NCBI GenBank assembly: GCA_900545165.1
Contig: UQYA01000021.1
Location: 1-23,555, forward strand
Source: an uncultured Collinsella sp.
GTDB lineage: Bacteria; Actinomycetota; Coriobacteriia; Coriobacteriales; Coriobacteriaceae
Length of the DNA stretch: 23,555 nucleotides
Reading direction: 5' to 3'
This document shows positions 15,708 through 22,784 of this stretch, one piece after another. A program made the translations under genes and the position numbers. A model generated the notes under the pieces. That model saw only the letters and a list, made by a program, of their open reading frames with translations. It searched no databases and was not told the origin of the DNA. Every line of letters starts with the position of its first letter. The stretch's first letter is position 1.

Positions 15708-16796
15708 ATGAAAACTGGAAAGAGGCGACTGGCTGCATTTGCGGTTGTGGCGGCCACGATGGTGCTGGCTTTGGTGGGGGTTGCTGCGCCCGCGTGGGCG
15801 GAGGGGCAATCCACTAATCCGCAGTTGTCGGTAACTGAAGGGAGGGTCACGATCACCTCGAAGCTCACCATGGATAAGTACGCCGTGGAGCCGAATGCGG
15901 ACTTTAAATATACGATTGCGCCGGCGGAGGCGAGCGAGCTTACGAACACGGGTATGCCCGCTACTGCTGGAGTGGAAGGGGCCGTTTCGCTTTCGCCGTC
16001 TTCCGTAAATTATTCTGCCGAAGGTCTTTCTAGCGAAGATAATGCCGACGGCGTTACTAAGACAATAACCGCCCAAATGAGCGTCAGCCTTGTTACCTCA
16101 AGGTTCGCGGCTCCGGGCATCTATCGATACAAAATTACGCAGACGCCGCCAGAGCTGGATGGCCTCAACGTTGTGTGCAAGGAACTGTTCCTGGATGTTT
16201 ACGTAGAAAATGGCAACTCAGGTTTAGTTGCTAAGGGCTGCACTCTTAGCACAGCGGCGGGATCGGGCAGCAAGATCTCAGGCTTTGAGAACAAATATGT
16301 CACCCATAAGCTGACCATCACAAAGGTCGTAGCCGGTAACCAGGGCGATAAAAATAAGGACTTTGAGTTTACCGTCACGATTAAAGGCGCTGACGGGGAG
16401 ACTTATAAGTACGGCACTGTGAAAAACGGTGTTACTACCATGAACCAAACTACAACCAAGTCGGGAGCTACGTTTACCGAGACGCTTAAGCATGGGGAAT
16501 CCGTCATCGTTTACGGTCTCTCATCGGAGGATAAATTCGCCGTAACTGAGGCGGATTATCATGGCGACGGTTATAAGACGTCGTACAAGATTGGTGATGG
16601 CACCAATTCGACAGAAGGTAGCTCTATTGCCGAGGAAGCTATCGGTGCTTACGACACCACGGTGATCTTTACCAACACCAAGGATGCTACCGTTCCCACC
16701 GATGTTATTCGGACGGTCGCTCCCTATGTGGCAATCGTCGCATTTGCCGCCGTGATGGGCGTGGTCTTCTTCCGTCCTCGTCGTAATCGCCGTTAG
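15708..16796 (+). CDS. FctA/Spy0128-like backbone pilin
   Basis: 362 aa with a strong RBS (AGGAAGG). A signal peptide with cleavage after AWA (residue 31) is followed by two pilin domains of the Spy0128 type. Domain 1 (about 40-195) has candidate isopeptide residues Lys57 and Asn195 (FENKY). Domain 2 (about 200-325, DUF7601-like) has Lys206 (LTITKVVAGNQGDK), Glu281 (VTEADY) and Asn323 (FTNTK). The C-terminus has the sorting motif VPTD (329-332), a membrane segment and the tail RPRRNRR. Spy0128 (FctA) from S. pyogenes uses QVPTG and a class B sortase; a class B sortase gene follows here after 19 nt. It should form the pilus shaft. The Asp in place of Gly in the sorting motif is unusual. Confidence 0.9.
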   Translation: MKTGKRRLAAFAVVAATMVLALVGVAAPAWAEGQSTNPQLSVTEGRVTITSKLTMDKYAVEPNADFKYTIAPAEASELTNTGMPATAGVEGAVSLSPSSVNYSAEGLSSEDNADGVTKTITAQMSVSLVTSRFAAPGIYRYKITQTPPELDGLNVVCKELFLDVYVENGNSGLVAKGCTLSTAAGSGSKISGFENKYVTHKLTITKVVAGNQGDKNKDFEFTVTIKGADGETYKYGTVKNGVTTMNQTTTKSGATFTETLKHGESVIVYGLSSEDKFAVTEADYHGDGYKTSYKIGDGTNSTEGSSIAEEAIGAYDTTVIFTNTKDATVPTDVIRTVAPYVAIVAFAAVMGVVFFRPRRNRR

Positions 16797-16815
16797 ACAG
16801 CAAGGATTGCAGCCG

Positions 16816-17550
16816 ATGGAGCTTAAACGCATGGCTCGGCTGGCGAGGGCCGGCGACCGCGTGCTTACGTGGTTTGCCGGCTTTCTCGTGCTGCTCATGC
16901 TGCTGTACGGGGGCTATTCGCTGTGGGACACAAACAACGTTATGAACGGTGGGTTCATCAGCGACGAGCTGCTACGCTACAAACCCACCGGGGCCAACGG
17001 TTGCGCACGCCTGCAGGAACTGATGGCCAAAAATCCCGACGTGGTCGGATGGGTCACCATCGATGGCACCAACATCGACTATCCCTTTGTTCAGGGAAAA
17101 GATAACCAGGAATACCTCAACAAAAACGTGTTGGGGGAGTCCGCGGTTTCGGGAGCGGTGTTTTTGGATACGCGCAACAGTCGCGCGATGACCGATTCCT
17201 ACAATCTGCTCTATGCGCACCACATGGATAACGGCGCGATGTTTGGCGATGTCGACCGGTTTTTAGACAGGGGCTTCTTTGACCTGCACCGCACGGGCAC
17301 GCTCTACGCAAAGGATGGGGCGTTCCGCCTGCGCATTGTTGCCGTGTGCTCGTTTGCTGCGAGTGATGACATTATCTTTGGGCCGGGAAACCTGGACCAG
17401 GCCTCGATGCAGACGCTGCTCACGCATGTCTCGCAGACGACGGTGCACGAGAACATGGATGACGTTGGCCCCGATGCACGCATCATCGCGCTTTCTACCT
17501 GCAGCGATAAAACAAATGGGCGCCGAGCGCTCCTAGCCGAAATCTTGTAG
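16816..17550 (+). CDS. srtB: Class B sortase, pilus-polymerising
   Basis: 244 aa from ATG 16816, with AAGGA 9 nt upstream; the TTG at 16807 abuts the RBS and is not used. One N-terminal membrane helix (15-37) anchors the enzyme facing outward. Sortase B landmarks: VVGWVTIDGTNIDYPFVQG (76-94), catalytic His135 in LLYAHHMDNGAMFG, Cys229 in ALSTCS and Arg236/237. Such enzymes cleave a C-terminal sorting motif and join it to an amine; class B sortases of FCT-type streptococcal loci polymerise VPTG-type pilins. It is the only sortase in the window and closes the operon, so it probably acts on both VPTG (tip) and VPTD (shaft). Its stop codon starts the right 56-bp direct repeat. Confidence 0.94.
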   Translation: MELKRMARLARAGDRVLTWFAGFLVLLMLLYGGYSLWDTNNVMNGGFISDELLRYKPTGANGCARLQELMAKNPDVVGWVTIDGTNIDYPFVQGKDNQEYLNKNVLGESAVSGAVFLDTRNSRAMTDSYNLLYAHHMDNGAMFGDVDRFLDRGFFDLHRTGTLYAKDGAFRLRIVAVCSFAASDDIIFGPGNLDQASMQTLLTHVSQTTVHENMDDVGPDARIIALSTCSDKTNGRRALLAEIL

Positions 17551-17603
17551 CTCATTTAGGATGGGGCTTTTCTAGCTACCTTTGCCGTCCTACCTGCGCA
17601 ATG
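17548..17603 (+). repeat. 56-bp direct repeat, right copy
   Basis: Begins at the TAG stop of the sortase gene; 51/56 identical to 11496-11551 with no gaps. It is followed by two related, shorter motifs (GGGACGGGGATTTTTAGCTA near 17612 and GGGACGGGGCTAAATTAGCT at 17662), suggesting a repeat family clustered here. Confidence 0.8.
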
Positions 17604-17648
17604 ATTTTTCTGGGACGGGGATTTTTAGCTACGGCGTTCCGTTAGCTT

Positions 17649-17773
17649 GACCAGTCTTTTTGGGACGGGGCTAAATTAGCTGGTTTTGGATTAGGGATCA
17701 GTTGCGATTTGTTGATTCATCGATATTGGGATGGAGAATCAGCTAATTTAGCCCCGTCCCAAAAAGACTGGTC
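17649..17773. repeat. 125-bp element with perfect 34-bp inverted repeats
   Basis: 17649-17682 and 17740-17773 are exact reverse complements over 34 bp (outer end GACCAGTCTTTTTGGGACGG), with a 57-bp interior. The arms include the GGGACGGGGCTAAATTAGCT motif related to the nearby direct repeat. No coding sequence. A perfect 34-bp match indicates recent origin or active conservation. Confidence 0.9.
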
Positions 17774-17805
17774 CTCCACCACCTCCCAAATCATCCTTAC
17801 AAAAC

Positions 17806-17840
17806 GAGGCCCTGGCCAAACGGCCAGGGCCTCACTAACT
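17806..17840. terminator. Terminator hairpin, possibly bidirectional
   Basis: Perfect 12-bp stem GAGGCCCTGGCC (17806-17817) / GGCCAGGGCCTC (17822-17833) with loop AAAC. The plus strand continues ACTAACTTTTATT and the minus strand continues GTTTTGTAAGG. It could end the pilus transcript from the left and the ABC operon transcript from the right. Confidence 0.75.
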
Positions 17841-17876
17841 TTTATTCCGTTCTAAACGACGGGCTGATTGCGCGCA

Positions 17877-17986
17877 GGAGGGCGCCCCGGGGACGGGCGG
17901 GGTATTTCCTCCGCGCGCAGTTTCGCAGCGCAGCGAGAATGTTTGAGCACGGAGGAATTACCCCGACCGTCCCCGGGGCGCCCTCC
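17877..17986. repeat. 110-bp element with 37-bp inverted repeats
   Basis: 17877-17913 and 17950-17986 are reverse complements at 35 of 37 positions (outer end GGAGGGCGCCCCGGGGACGG), with a 36-nt interior. It lies 14 bp past the stop of the ABC exporter gene on that gene's transcribed side. There is no T-run, so it is not a standard terminator; it would form a very stable RNA hairpin. Confidence 0.85.
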
Positions 17987-18000
17987 GTCAGTAACCGGTC

Positions 18001-19920
18001 CTACTCGAGCTCAAACGCACCCGTGTACAGCTGGTAGTAATACCCGCGCTTGGCGATCAGCTCGTCGTGGTTGCCGCGCTCGATGATGCGGCCGTGGTCC
18101 AGGCAGATGATCGCGTCGGAGTTGCGCACGGTGGACAGGCGGTGTGCGATGACAAACGTCGTGCGGCCCTCCATGAGCTTATCCATGCCAGCCTGCACGA
18201 TGGCTTCGGTGCGGGTGTCGATGGAGCTCGTGGCCTCGTCCAGAATCATTGCCGGCGGATCGGCGACGGCGGCGCGTGCGATCGAAATCAGCTGGCGCTG
18301 GCCCTGCGACAGCTGCGCGCCGTTGCCGGTGAGCATCGTGTCGTAGCCGTCGGGCAGGCGGGTGATAAAGTCGTCGGCGCCCGCGAGCTTGGCTGCCGCG
18401 ATGCACTCCTCGTCGGTGGCGTCCAGGTTGCCGTAGCGGATGTTATCCATCACGGTGCCGGTGAACAGGTTCACGTCCTGCAGTACCACGCCCAGCGAGC
18501 GGCGCAGATCGGCCTTGCGGATCTTGTTGACGTTGATGCCGTCGTAGCGAATCTTGCCGTCGGCGATGTCATAGAAGCGGTTGATGAGGTTGGTGATGGT
18601 CGTCTTACCGGCACCGGTGGCGCCGACAAACGCGACCTTCTGGCCCGGCTTGGCAAACACGGACACGCCGTGCAACACCTCGTGGTCGGGCGTGTAGCCA
18701 AAGTCGACGTTGTCCATGACCAGGTCGCCGCGCAGCGGCACGTACTCGATCTCGCCGGTTGCGCGGTGCGGATGTTTCCACGCCCACATGCCGGTGTGGT
18801 GGTCGGCCTCCTCGAGCTGCCAGGTGTCGGGGTTCACCTGAGCGTTGACGAGCGTCACATAGCCTTCGTCGGCTTCGGGCTCCTCGTCGATGAGCTCAAA
18901 GATACGGTCGGCGCCGGCGAGGCCCATGACCACGGCGTTGATCTGCTGCGAGATCTGGCCGATCTGTCCGCAGAACTGCTTGGTCATGTTGAGGAACGGC
19001 ACCACGACGGCGATGGACAGTGCCATGCCCGAGATGCTCAGGTTGGGCACGCCCAGCGCCAGGAAAATGCCGCCTGCCAGTGCGACCAGCACGTAGAGCA
19101 GGTTTCCCAGGTTCATAAGGATGGGCATGAGGATGTTGGCGTACATGTTGGCCTTCTGCGAGACCTCGAAGAGCTTTTCGTTGCGCTCGTCAAAATCGGC
19201 CTCGGCGGCAGACTCGTGGCAGAATGCCTTAACGACCTTCTGGCCGTTCATGACTTCCTCGATATGGCCCTCGACAACGCCGAGCTCGGTCTGCTGCGCA
19301 ATAAAGAAGCGCGCGGAGTTGGAGCCGAGCAGCTTGGTCATAAAGGTCATAAAGGCGACGCCGGCAATAATGACCAAGCACATCCACACGCTGTAGTACA
19401 GCATGATAAAGAACACCGTGACGATGACGATGACCGTCATGAGCAGGTTGGGCAGCGACTGGCTGATCATCTGGCGCAGCGTGTCGATGTCATTGGTGTA
19501 GTGGCTCATGATGTCGCCGCGCTGGTGCGTGTCGAAGTAGCGGATCGGCAGGTCCTGCATGCGGTTGAACATCTTCTCGCGCAGCTTCTCCAGCGAGCCC
19601 TGCGTGACGATGGCCATGGCGCGGTTCCAGAAGAGCGAGGACAGGATGCCGATGCCGTAGATGCAGGCGAGGGTGGTCACGAGCTGTGCGATCTTGGGCT
19701 GCGCGGCTCCCCAATCGCCCGACTGCCACGATTCGCTAATAATCTGCAGGGCGCTCTGAAGGAAGGTCGCGCCGATGGAGTTGATGATGGCGCAGAGCAC
19801 CACGCCGGCGACGACGAGGGGCAAAAGCACGGGGTAAAAGCCAAAGAGCGTCTTGATGAGGCGCGACATGGTGCCGCCCTTGCGGTTGAGCGCGCGCTCG
19901 GCGGTCGTTGCCTTACTCAT
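18001..19920 (-). CDS. ABC exporter subunit with canonical ATP site
   Basis: 639 aa, a half-transporter with an N-terminal six-helix membrane domain and a C-terminal ATPase. Walker A is GATGAGKTT (Lys439), the signature is LSQGQ (not LSGGQ), Walker B is MILDEATSS (catalytic Glu562) and the switch His593 is in IAHRLS. An extra acidic/aromatic stretch lies between the membrane and ATPase domains (about residues 350-395, DTWQLEEADHHTGMWAWKHP). It overlaps the upstream ABC gene by 8 nt and has its own RBS (AGGAAGGAGG). With that partner it should form a heterodimeric type IV exporter for drugs or other amphiphiles. It is the last gene of the MarR-ABC-ABC operon. Confidence 0.95.
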   Translation of the reverse strand: MSKATTAERALNRKGGTMSRLIKTLFGFYPVLLPLVVAGVVLCAIINSIGATFLQSALQIISESWQSGDWGAAQPKIAQLVTTLACIYGIGILSSLFWNRAMAIVTQGSLEKLREKMFNRMQDLPIRYFDTHQRGDIMSHYTNDIDTLRQMISQSLPNLLMTVIVIVTVFFIMLYYSVWMCLVIIAGVAFMTFMTKLLGSNSARFFIAQQTELGVVEGHIEEVMNGQKVVKAFCHESAAEADFDERNEKLFEVSQKANMYANILMPILMNLGNLLYVLVALAGGIFLALGVPNLSISGMALSIAVVVPFLNMTKQFCGQIGQISQQINAVVMGLAGADRIFELIDEEPEADEGYVTLVNAQVNPDTWQLEEADHHTGMWAWKHPHRATGEIEYVPLRGDLVMDNVDFGYTPDHEVLHGVSVFAKPGQKVAFVGATGAGKTTITNLINRFYDIADGKIRYDGINVNKIRKADLRRSLGVVLQDVNLFTGTVMDNIRYGNLDATDEECIAAAKLAGADDFITRLPDGYDTMLTGNGAQLSQGQRQLISIARAAVADPPAMILDEATSSIDTRTEAIVQAGMDKLMEGRTTFVIAHRLSTVRNSDAIICLDHGRIIERGNHDELIAKRGYYYQLYTGAFELE

Positions 19921-21727
19921 GTGCCTCGCCTCCTTCCTGGGTCTGAGCTTGCGTTACGGATGCCTCGGTGTCGGCCTCGACGGCCTCTTCGCCCTCGGCA
20001 GACATCTTGTTCTGCGAGGTAAAGGTCTCGCGGTAGATCTCGCTCGTCTTGAGCAGCTCGTCGTGGTTACCGATCTGCGCGATGCGGCCGCCCTCCATGA
20101 CGATGATGCGGTCTGCGTCCTGCACGGAGCTAATGCGCTGGGCGATGATGAGCTTGGTCGTGTTGGGCAGATAGCTTGCCAGCCCTGCGCGAATCTTGGC
20201 GTCGGTCTTGGTGTCGACGGCGCTCGTGGAGTCGTCCAGGATCAAGATCTTGGGGCGACGCAGCAGGGCACGCGCAATGCACAGGCGCTGCTTCTGACCG
20301 CCGGAAACATTGGAGCCGCCCTGTTCGATCCAGGTGTCATAGCCCTTGGGGAAGCCGTCGACAAACTCGTCGGCGCAGGCCAGATGCGCGGCCTCGCGGA
20401 CCTCTTCGTCGGTGGCGTTCGGGTCGCCCCAACGCAGGTTCTCGGCAATCGTGCCGCTAAACAGCACGTTTTTCTGCAGCACCATGGCCACCTGGTGGCG
20501 CAGGGCGTCCAAGTCGTAGTCGCGTACATCCACGCCGCCCACGCGCACGGTACCCTCGGTGGCGTCGTACAGGCGGGCGATGAGGTTTACGAGCGTGGAC
20601 TTGGCCGAGCCGGTGCCGCCGATGATGCCGATGGTCTCGCCGCTCTTAATGTGCAGGTCGATATCGTCGAGCGCCTGGCGCTTCGCATGCGCGGAATACT
20701 TAAAGCTCACGTGGTCAAAGTCGATGGAGCCATCGGCGACCTCGAGCACGGGCTCGGCGGGATCGGCGATCGTGGGCTCGGCGGCCAGCACCTCGGTGAT
20801 GCGGTGCGCCGATTCGTCGGCCATGGTCACCATGACAAAGATCATCGATAGCTGCATCAGGCTCATGAGGATTTGGAAGCCATAGGTAAAGATCGAGGAG
20901 AGCTGGCCCACGTCGAACAGCGTGCCCTGGCTCGTGATGATGAGCTTGGAGCCCAGGTAGATGATGACGACAAACGCGCCGTTGACGCAGATGTTCATCA
21001 TGGGGTTGTTAAAGGCAAGCAGCTTCTCGGCGCGGGTGAAGTCCATCTGGACGTCGCGTGCGGCGGTCGCGAACTTCTCCTTCTCAAAGTCTTCGCGCAC
21101 GTAGCTCTTGACCACGCGCATGCCGGTGACGTTTTCCTCGACGGACTCGTTAAGGGCGTCGTACTTGTGGAACACGCGCGAGAAGATGGGACGCACCTTA
21201 AAGATGATAAAGAACAGCCCAAAGCCCAGCAGCGGAATGATGACCAGGTAGACCATGGCGATGCTGCCGCCCATGATAAATGCCATGGTAAAGGCGAAGA
21301 TCAATACCAGCGGCGCGCGCACGGCGATACGGATGATCATCATAAAGGCCTGCTGCACGTTGTTGATGTCAGTGGTCAGGCGCGTGACGAGCGAGGAGCT
21401 CGAGAACTCATCGATGTTGGCAAAGCTGAACGTCTGGATCTTGTAGAACAGGTCGTGACGCAGGTTCTTAGCGAAGCCGCAACTCGCATGGCTGCAGGTG
21501 ACGCCGGCAGCGGCGCCAAAAGCAAGCGACGTCAGTGCGATGAGCACCAAAAAGCCCGCGGTGGGAAGCATCTCGGCTACGGTGGCGCCGTCTTTGATGG
21601 CGTCGATCAGGTTGGCGGTGATAAATGGAATCAGCATCTCGCAGAGCACCTCGCCAAGCACGAGCAATGGCGTGGCAACAGTGACTTTCATATAGTCGCG
21701 GATGCTGCCCATGAGGGTTTTAATCAT
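19913..21727 (-). CDS. ABC exporter subunit with degenerate ATP site
   Basis: 604 aa half-transporter: six-helix membrane domain (about 15-310) and ATPase domain. Walker A is GGTGSAKST (Lys376) and the signature is the canonical VSGGQ. Two catalytic positions are altered: Asp499 replaces the Walker B Glu in LILDDSTS, and Gln530 replaces the switch His in IIAQRISS. Its partner carries LSQGQ, so all three deviations fall in the same composite ATP site, as in known asymmetric heterodimeric exporters (TM287/288, BmrCD). A 35-residue Glu/Thr/Gln-rich C-terminal tail is extra. It overlaps the MarR gene by 8 nt and the next ABC gene by 8 nt, so translation is coupled. Confidence 0.95.
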   Translation of the reverse strand: MIKTLMGSIRDYMKVTVATPLLVLGEVLCEMLIPFITANLIDAIKDGATVAEMLPTAGFLVLIALTSLAFGAAAGVTCSHASCGFAKNLRHDLFYKIQTFSFANIDEFSSSSLVTRLTTDINNVQQAFMMIIRIAVRAPLVLIFAFTMAFIMGGSIAMVYLVIIPLLGFGLFFIIFKVRPIFSRVFHKYDALNESVEENVTGMRVVKSYVREDFEKEKFATAARDVQMDFTRAEKLLAFNNPMMNICVNGAFVVIIYLGSKLIITSQGTLFDVGQLSSIFTYGFQILMSLMQLSMIFVMVTMADESAHRITEVLAAEPTIADPAEPVLEVADGSIDFDHVSFKYSAHAKRQALDDIDLHIKSGETIGIIGGTGSAKSTLVNLIARLYDATEGTVRVGGVDVRDYDLDALRHQVAMVLQKNVLFSGTIAENLRWGDPNATDEEVREAAHLACADEFVDGFPKGYDTWIEQGGSNVSGGQKQRLCIARALLRRPKILILDDSTSAVDTKTDAKIRAGLASYLPNTTKLIIAQRISSVQDADRIIVMEGGRIAQIGNHDELLKTSEIYRETFTSQNKMSAEGEEAVEADTEASVTQAQTQEGGEAHE

Positions 21728-22226
21728 CCAGTTCCTCCCAGGTTACACGGATTTTCTCGAGCATTTCGGCGAGCTGCTCGCGCTCGTCGTGGGTGAGGGC
21801 ACTAAAGGCCTGCTCTCTAAAGCGAATGCGGGCTGCCTGGTCGATGCGGGCGTTTTCCCGGCCGGTTTCGGTCAGGCGAATGGTGAGCTGCCGTCGATCC
21901 TTGGGGTTACGGCTGCGCTCGATGAGGCCGTTGAGCTCGAGCTTGGACAGGATCTCGGAAAGCGACCCCGGCTTGAGGTCAAAGTGCATGCCGAGTTCCT
22001 GCTGCGACATCTCGCCGCCGGGTTGCTTGGCCAGCAGGCAGATGATGGGCGCCTTGCCGGACACGCCTCCGCCATGAAAATGCATGTAATGGCCGCAAAA
22101 GCCCAGGCCATTGAGGATGCGCTTGGCAAGCTTGTCTTCTGAGCTAACCGCTTCGGGTGCATCCGCCGGCCGTGACGGGTCGCCGTCGGGCTCGTGCGAA
22201 CAAAGGTTAAGAGGTTCATCGCACAT
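21720..22226 (-). CDS. MarR family transcriptional regulator
   Basis: 168 aa. The winged helix-turn-helix is clear: MSQQELGMHFDLKPGSLSEI (recognition region), then LELNGLIERSRNPKDRRQL (wing) and a dimerisation helix at the C-terminus. First gene of the operon with two ABC exporter genes, the usual layout for a repressor that releases an exporter when the exporter's substrate appears. The N-terminus is unusual: Cys2, Cys9 and His11, then a CGHYMHFHGGG stretch (Cys44, His46, His49, His51) that could bind metal or respond to oxidation; this is only a suggestion. The RBS (AAGGAG) is about 13 nt from the ATG, rather far. Confidence 0.93.
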   Translation of the reverse strand: MCDEPLNLCSHEPDGDPSRPADAPEAVSSEDKLAKRILNGLGFCGHYMHFHGGGVSGKAPIICLLAKQPGGEMSQQELGMHFDLKPGSLSEILSKLELNGLIERSRNPKDRRQLTIRLTETGRENARIDQAARIRFREQAFSALTHDEREQLAEMLEKIRVTWEELDD

Positions 22227-22250
22227 GAATTAGTGTTGCTCCTTTCTTTA

Positions 22251-22280
22251 GTTAGGTAGTGGAATTGTTTTGTGCCTAAC
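22251..22280. promoter_or_regulatory. Candidate MarR operator
   Basis: GTTAGG (22251-22256) and CCTAAC (22275-22280) form an inverted repeat spanning 30 bp in the leader/promoter region of the MarR-ABC-ABC operon. The AT-rich interval between them would hold promoter elements. An autoregulatory MarR site is expected here, but the 18-nt spacing is longer than in many MarR operators. Confidence 0.4.
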
Positions 22281-22340
22281 CAATTTAGGAGCGCATAGAT
22301 TGATTGTCAAGGTACCAATCTTATTATGTTCAAGCGGCGC

Positions 22341-22445
22341 TTAGGGACGTTCCTTATGTGCCGGCACTTGGGGACACTCCTTGTGCTGATAGTCGTTGGG
22401 GACGTTCTTGTTTGCCTAGTCATTTAAGAACGTCCCCAACGACTA
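22341..22445. repeat. Three short tandem units followed by a 20-bp inverted repeat
   Basis: GGGAC[GA][TC]TC[CT]TT motifs start at 22344, 22371 and 22399, a period of 27-28 bp. The third unit overlaps the left arm of a perfect 20-bp inverted repeat (22390-22409 / 22426-22445, core GTCGTTGGGGACGTTCTT) with a 16-nt loop. No gene is present. Confidence 0.7.
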
Positions 22446-22450
22446 ACTTA

Positions 22451-22602
22451 AAAACTATGCCGGATTACGGGGCTGAACGACGGATTGCCGACCATGCCGA
22501 AATTGGTAAAAAGAAAACCGCAGGTAGAAGGCTTGCTATGATTTGAAAATAGGGGGTGTGGTTGGCTCATTCAGGTTCAGCCCCGTAATCCGGCATAGTT
22601 TT
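22451..22602. repeat. 152-bp inverted-repeat (MITE-like) element, copy B
   Basis: Perfect 28-bp arms at 22451-22478 and 22575-22602 (outer end AAAACTATGCCGGATTACGG). The interior 22491-22556 is homologous to the reverse complement of 6794-6859 in copy A, both 66 nt, sharing AAAACCGCAGGTA and GGCTTGC, although the arms of the two elements are unrelated. Confidence 0.85.
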
Positions 22603-22784
22603 GAAATGGCACTGAATAAGTGGCGGCAAATGAGCCGCAATGAAGCAAGCTAGCCCCTCGTTTCCGAAACCTTTCCGCAACAATTTGCCCTTCGTGCCGC
22701 TCGACTCCGCTCGCAACGTCCCCTGCGCTACACTTAGTCGCACTGTGGCGCTGCCGCGCCGCGCCCGAAACAAGGGAGACCCTC

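Noticed and set aside
16807..16815. TTG 16807 as sortase start
   Set aside because: It directly abuts the AAGGA ribosome site, leaving no spacing; ATG 16816 is correctly placed.
18067..20022. 651-codon plus-strand frame opposite the ABC exporter gene
   Set aside because: Antisense shadow; the minus strand carries complete Walker A, signature and Walker B motifs.
22341..22445. Possible CRISPR array
   Set aside because: Only three imperfect units with no distinct spacers, no cas genes, and an inverted repeat arising from the same motif.
22603..22784. Promoter or small gene before the pyridoxal kinase family gene
   Set aside because: A TACACT box at 22729-22734 has no acceptable -35 partner, and no short open frame has both an RBS and a recognisable product.
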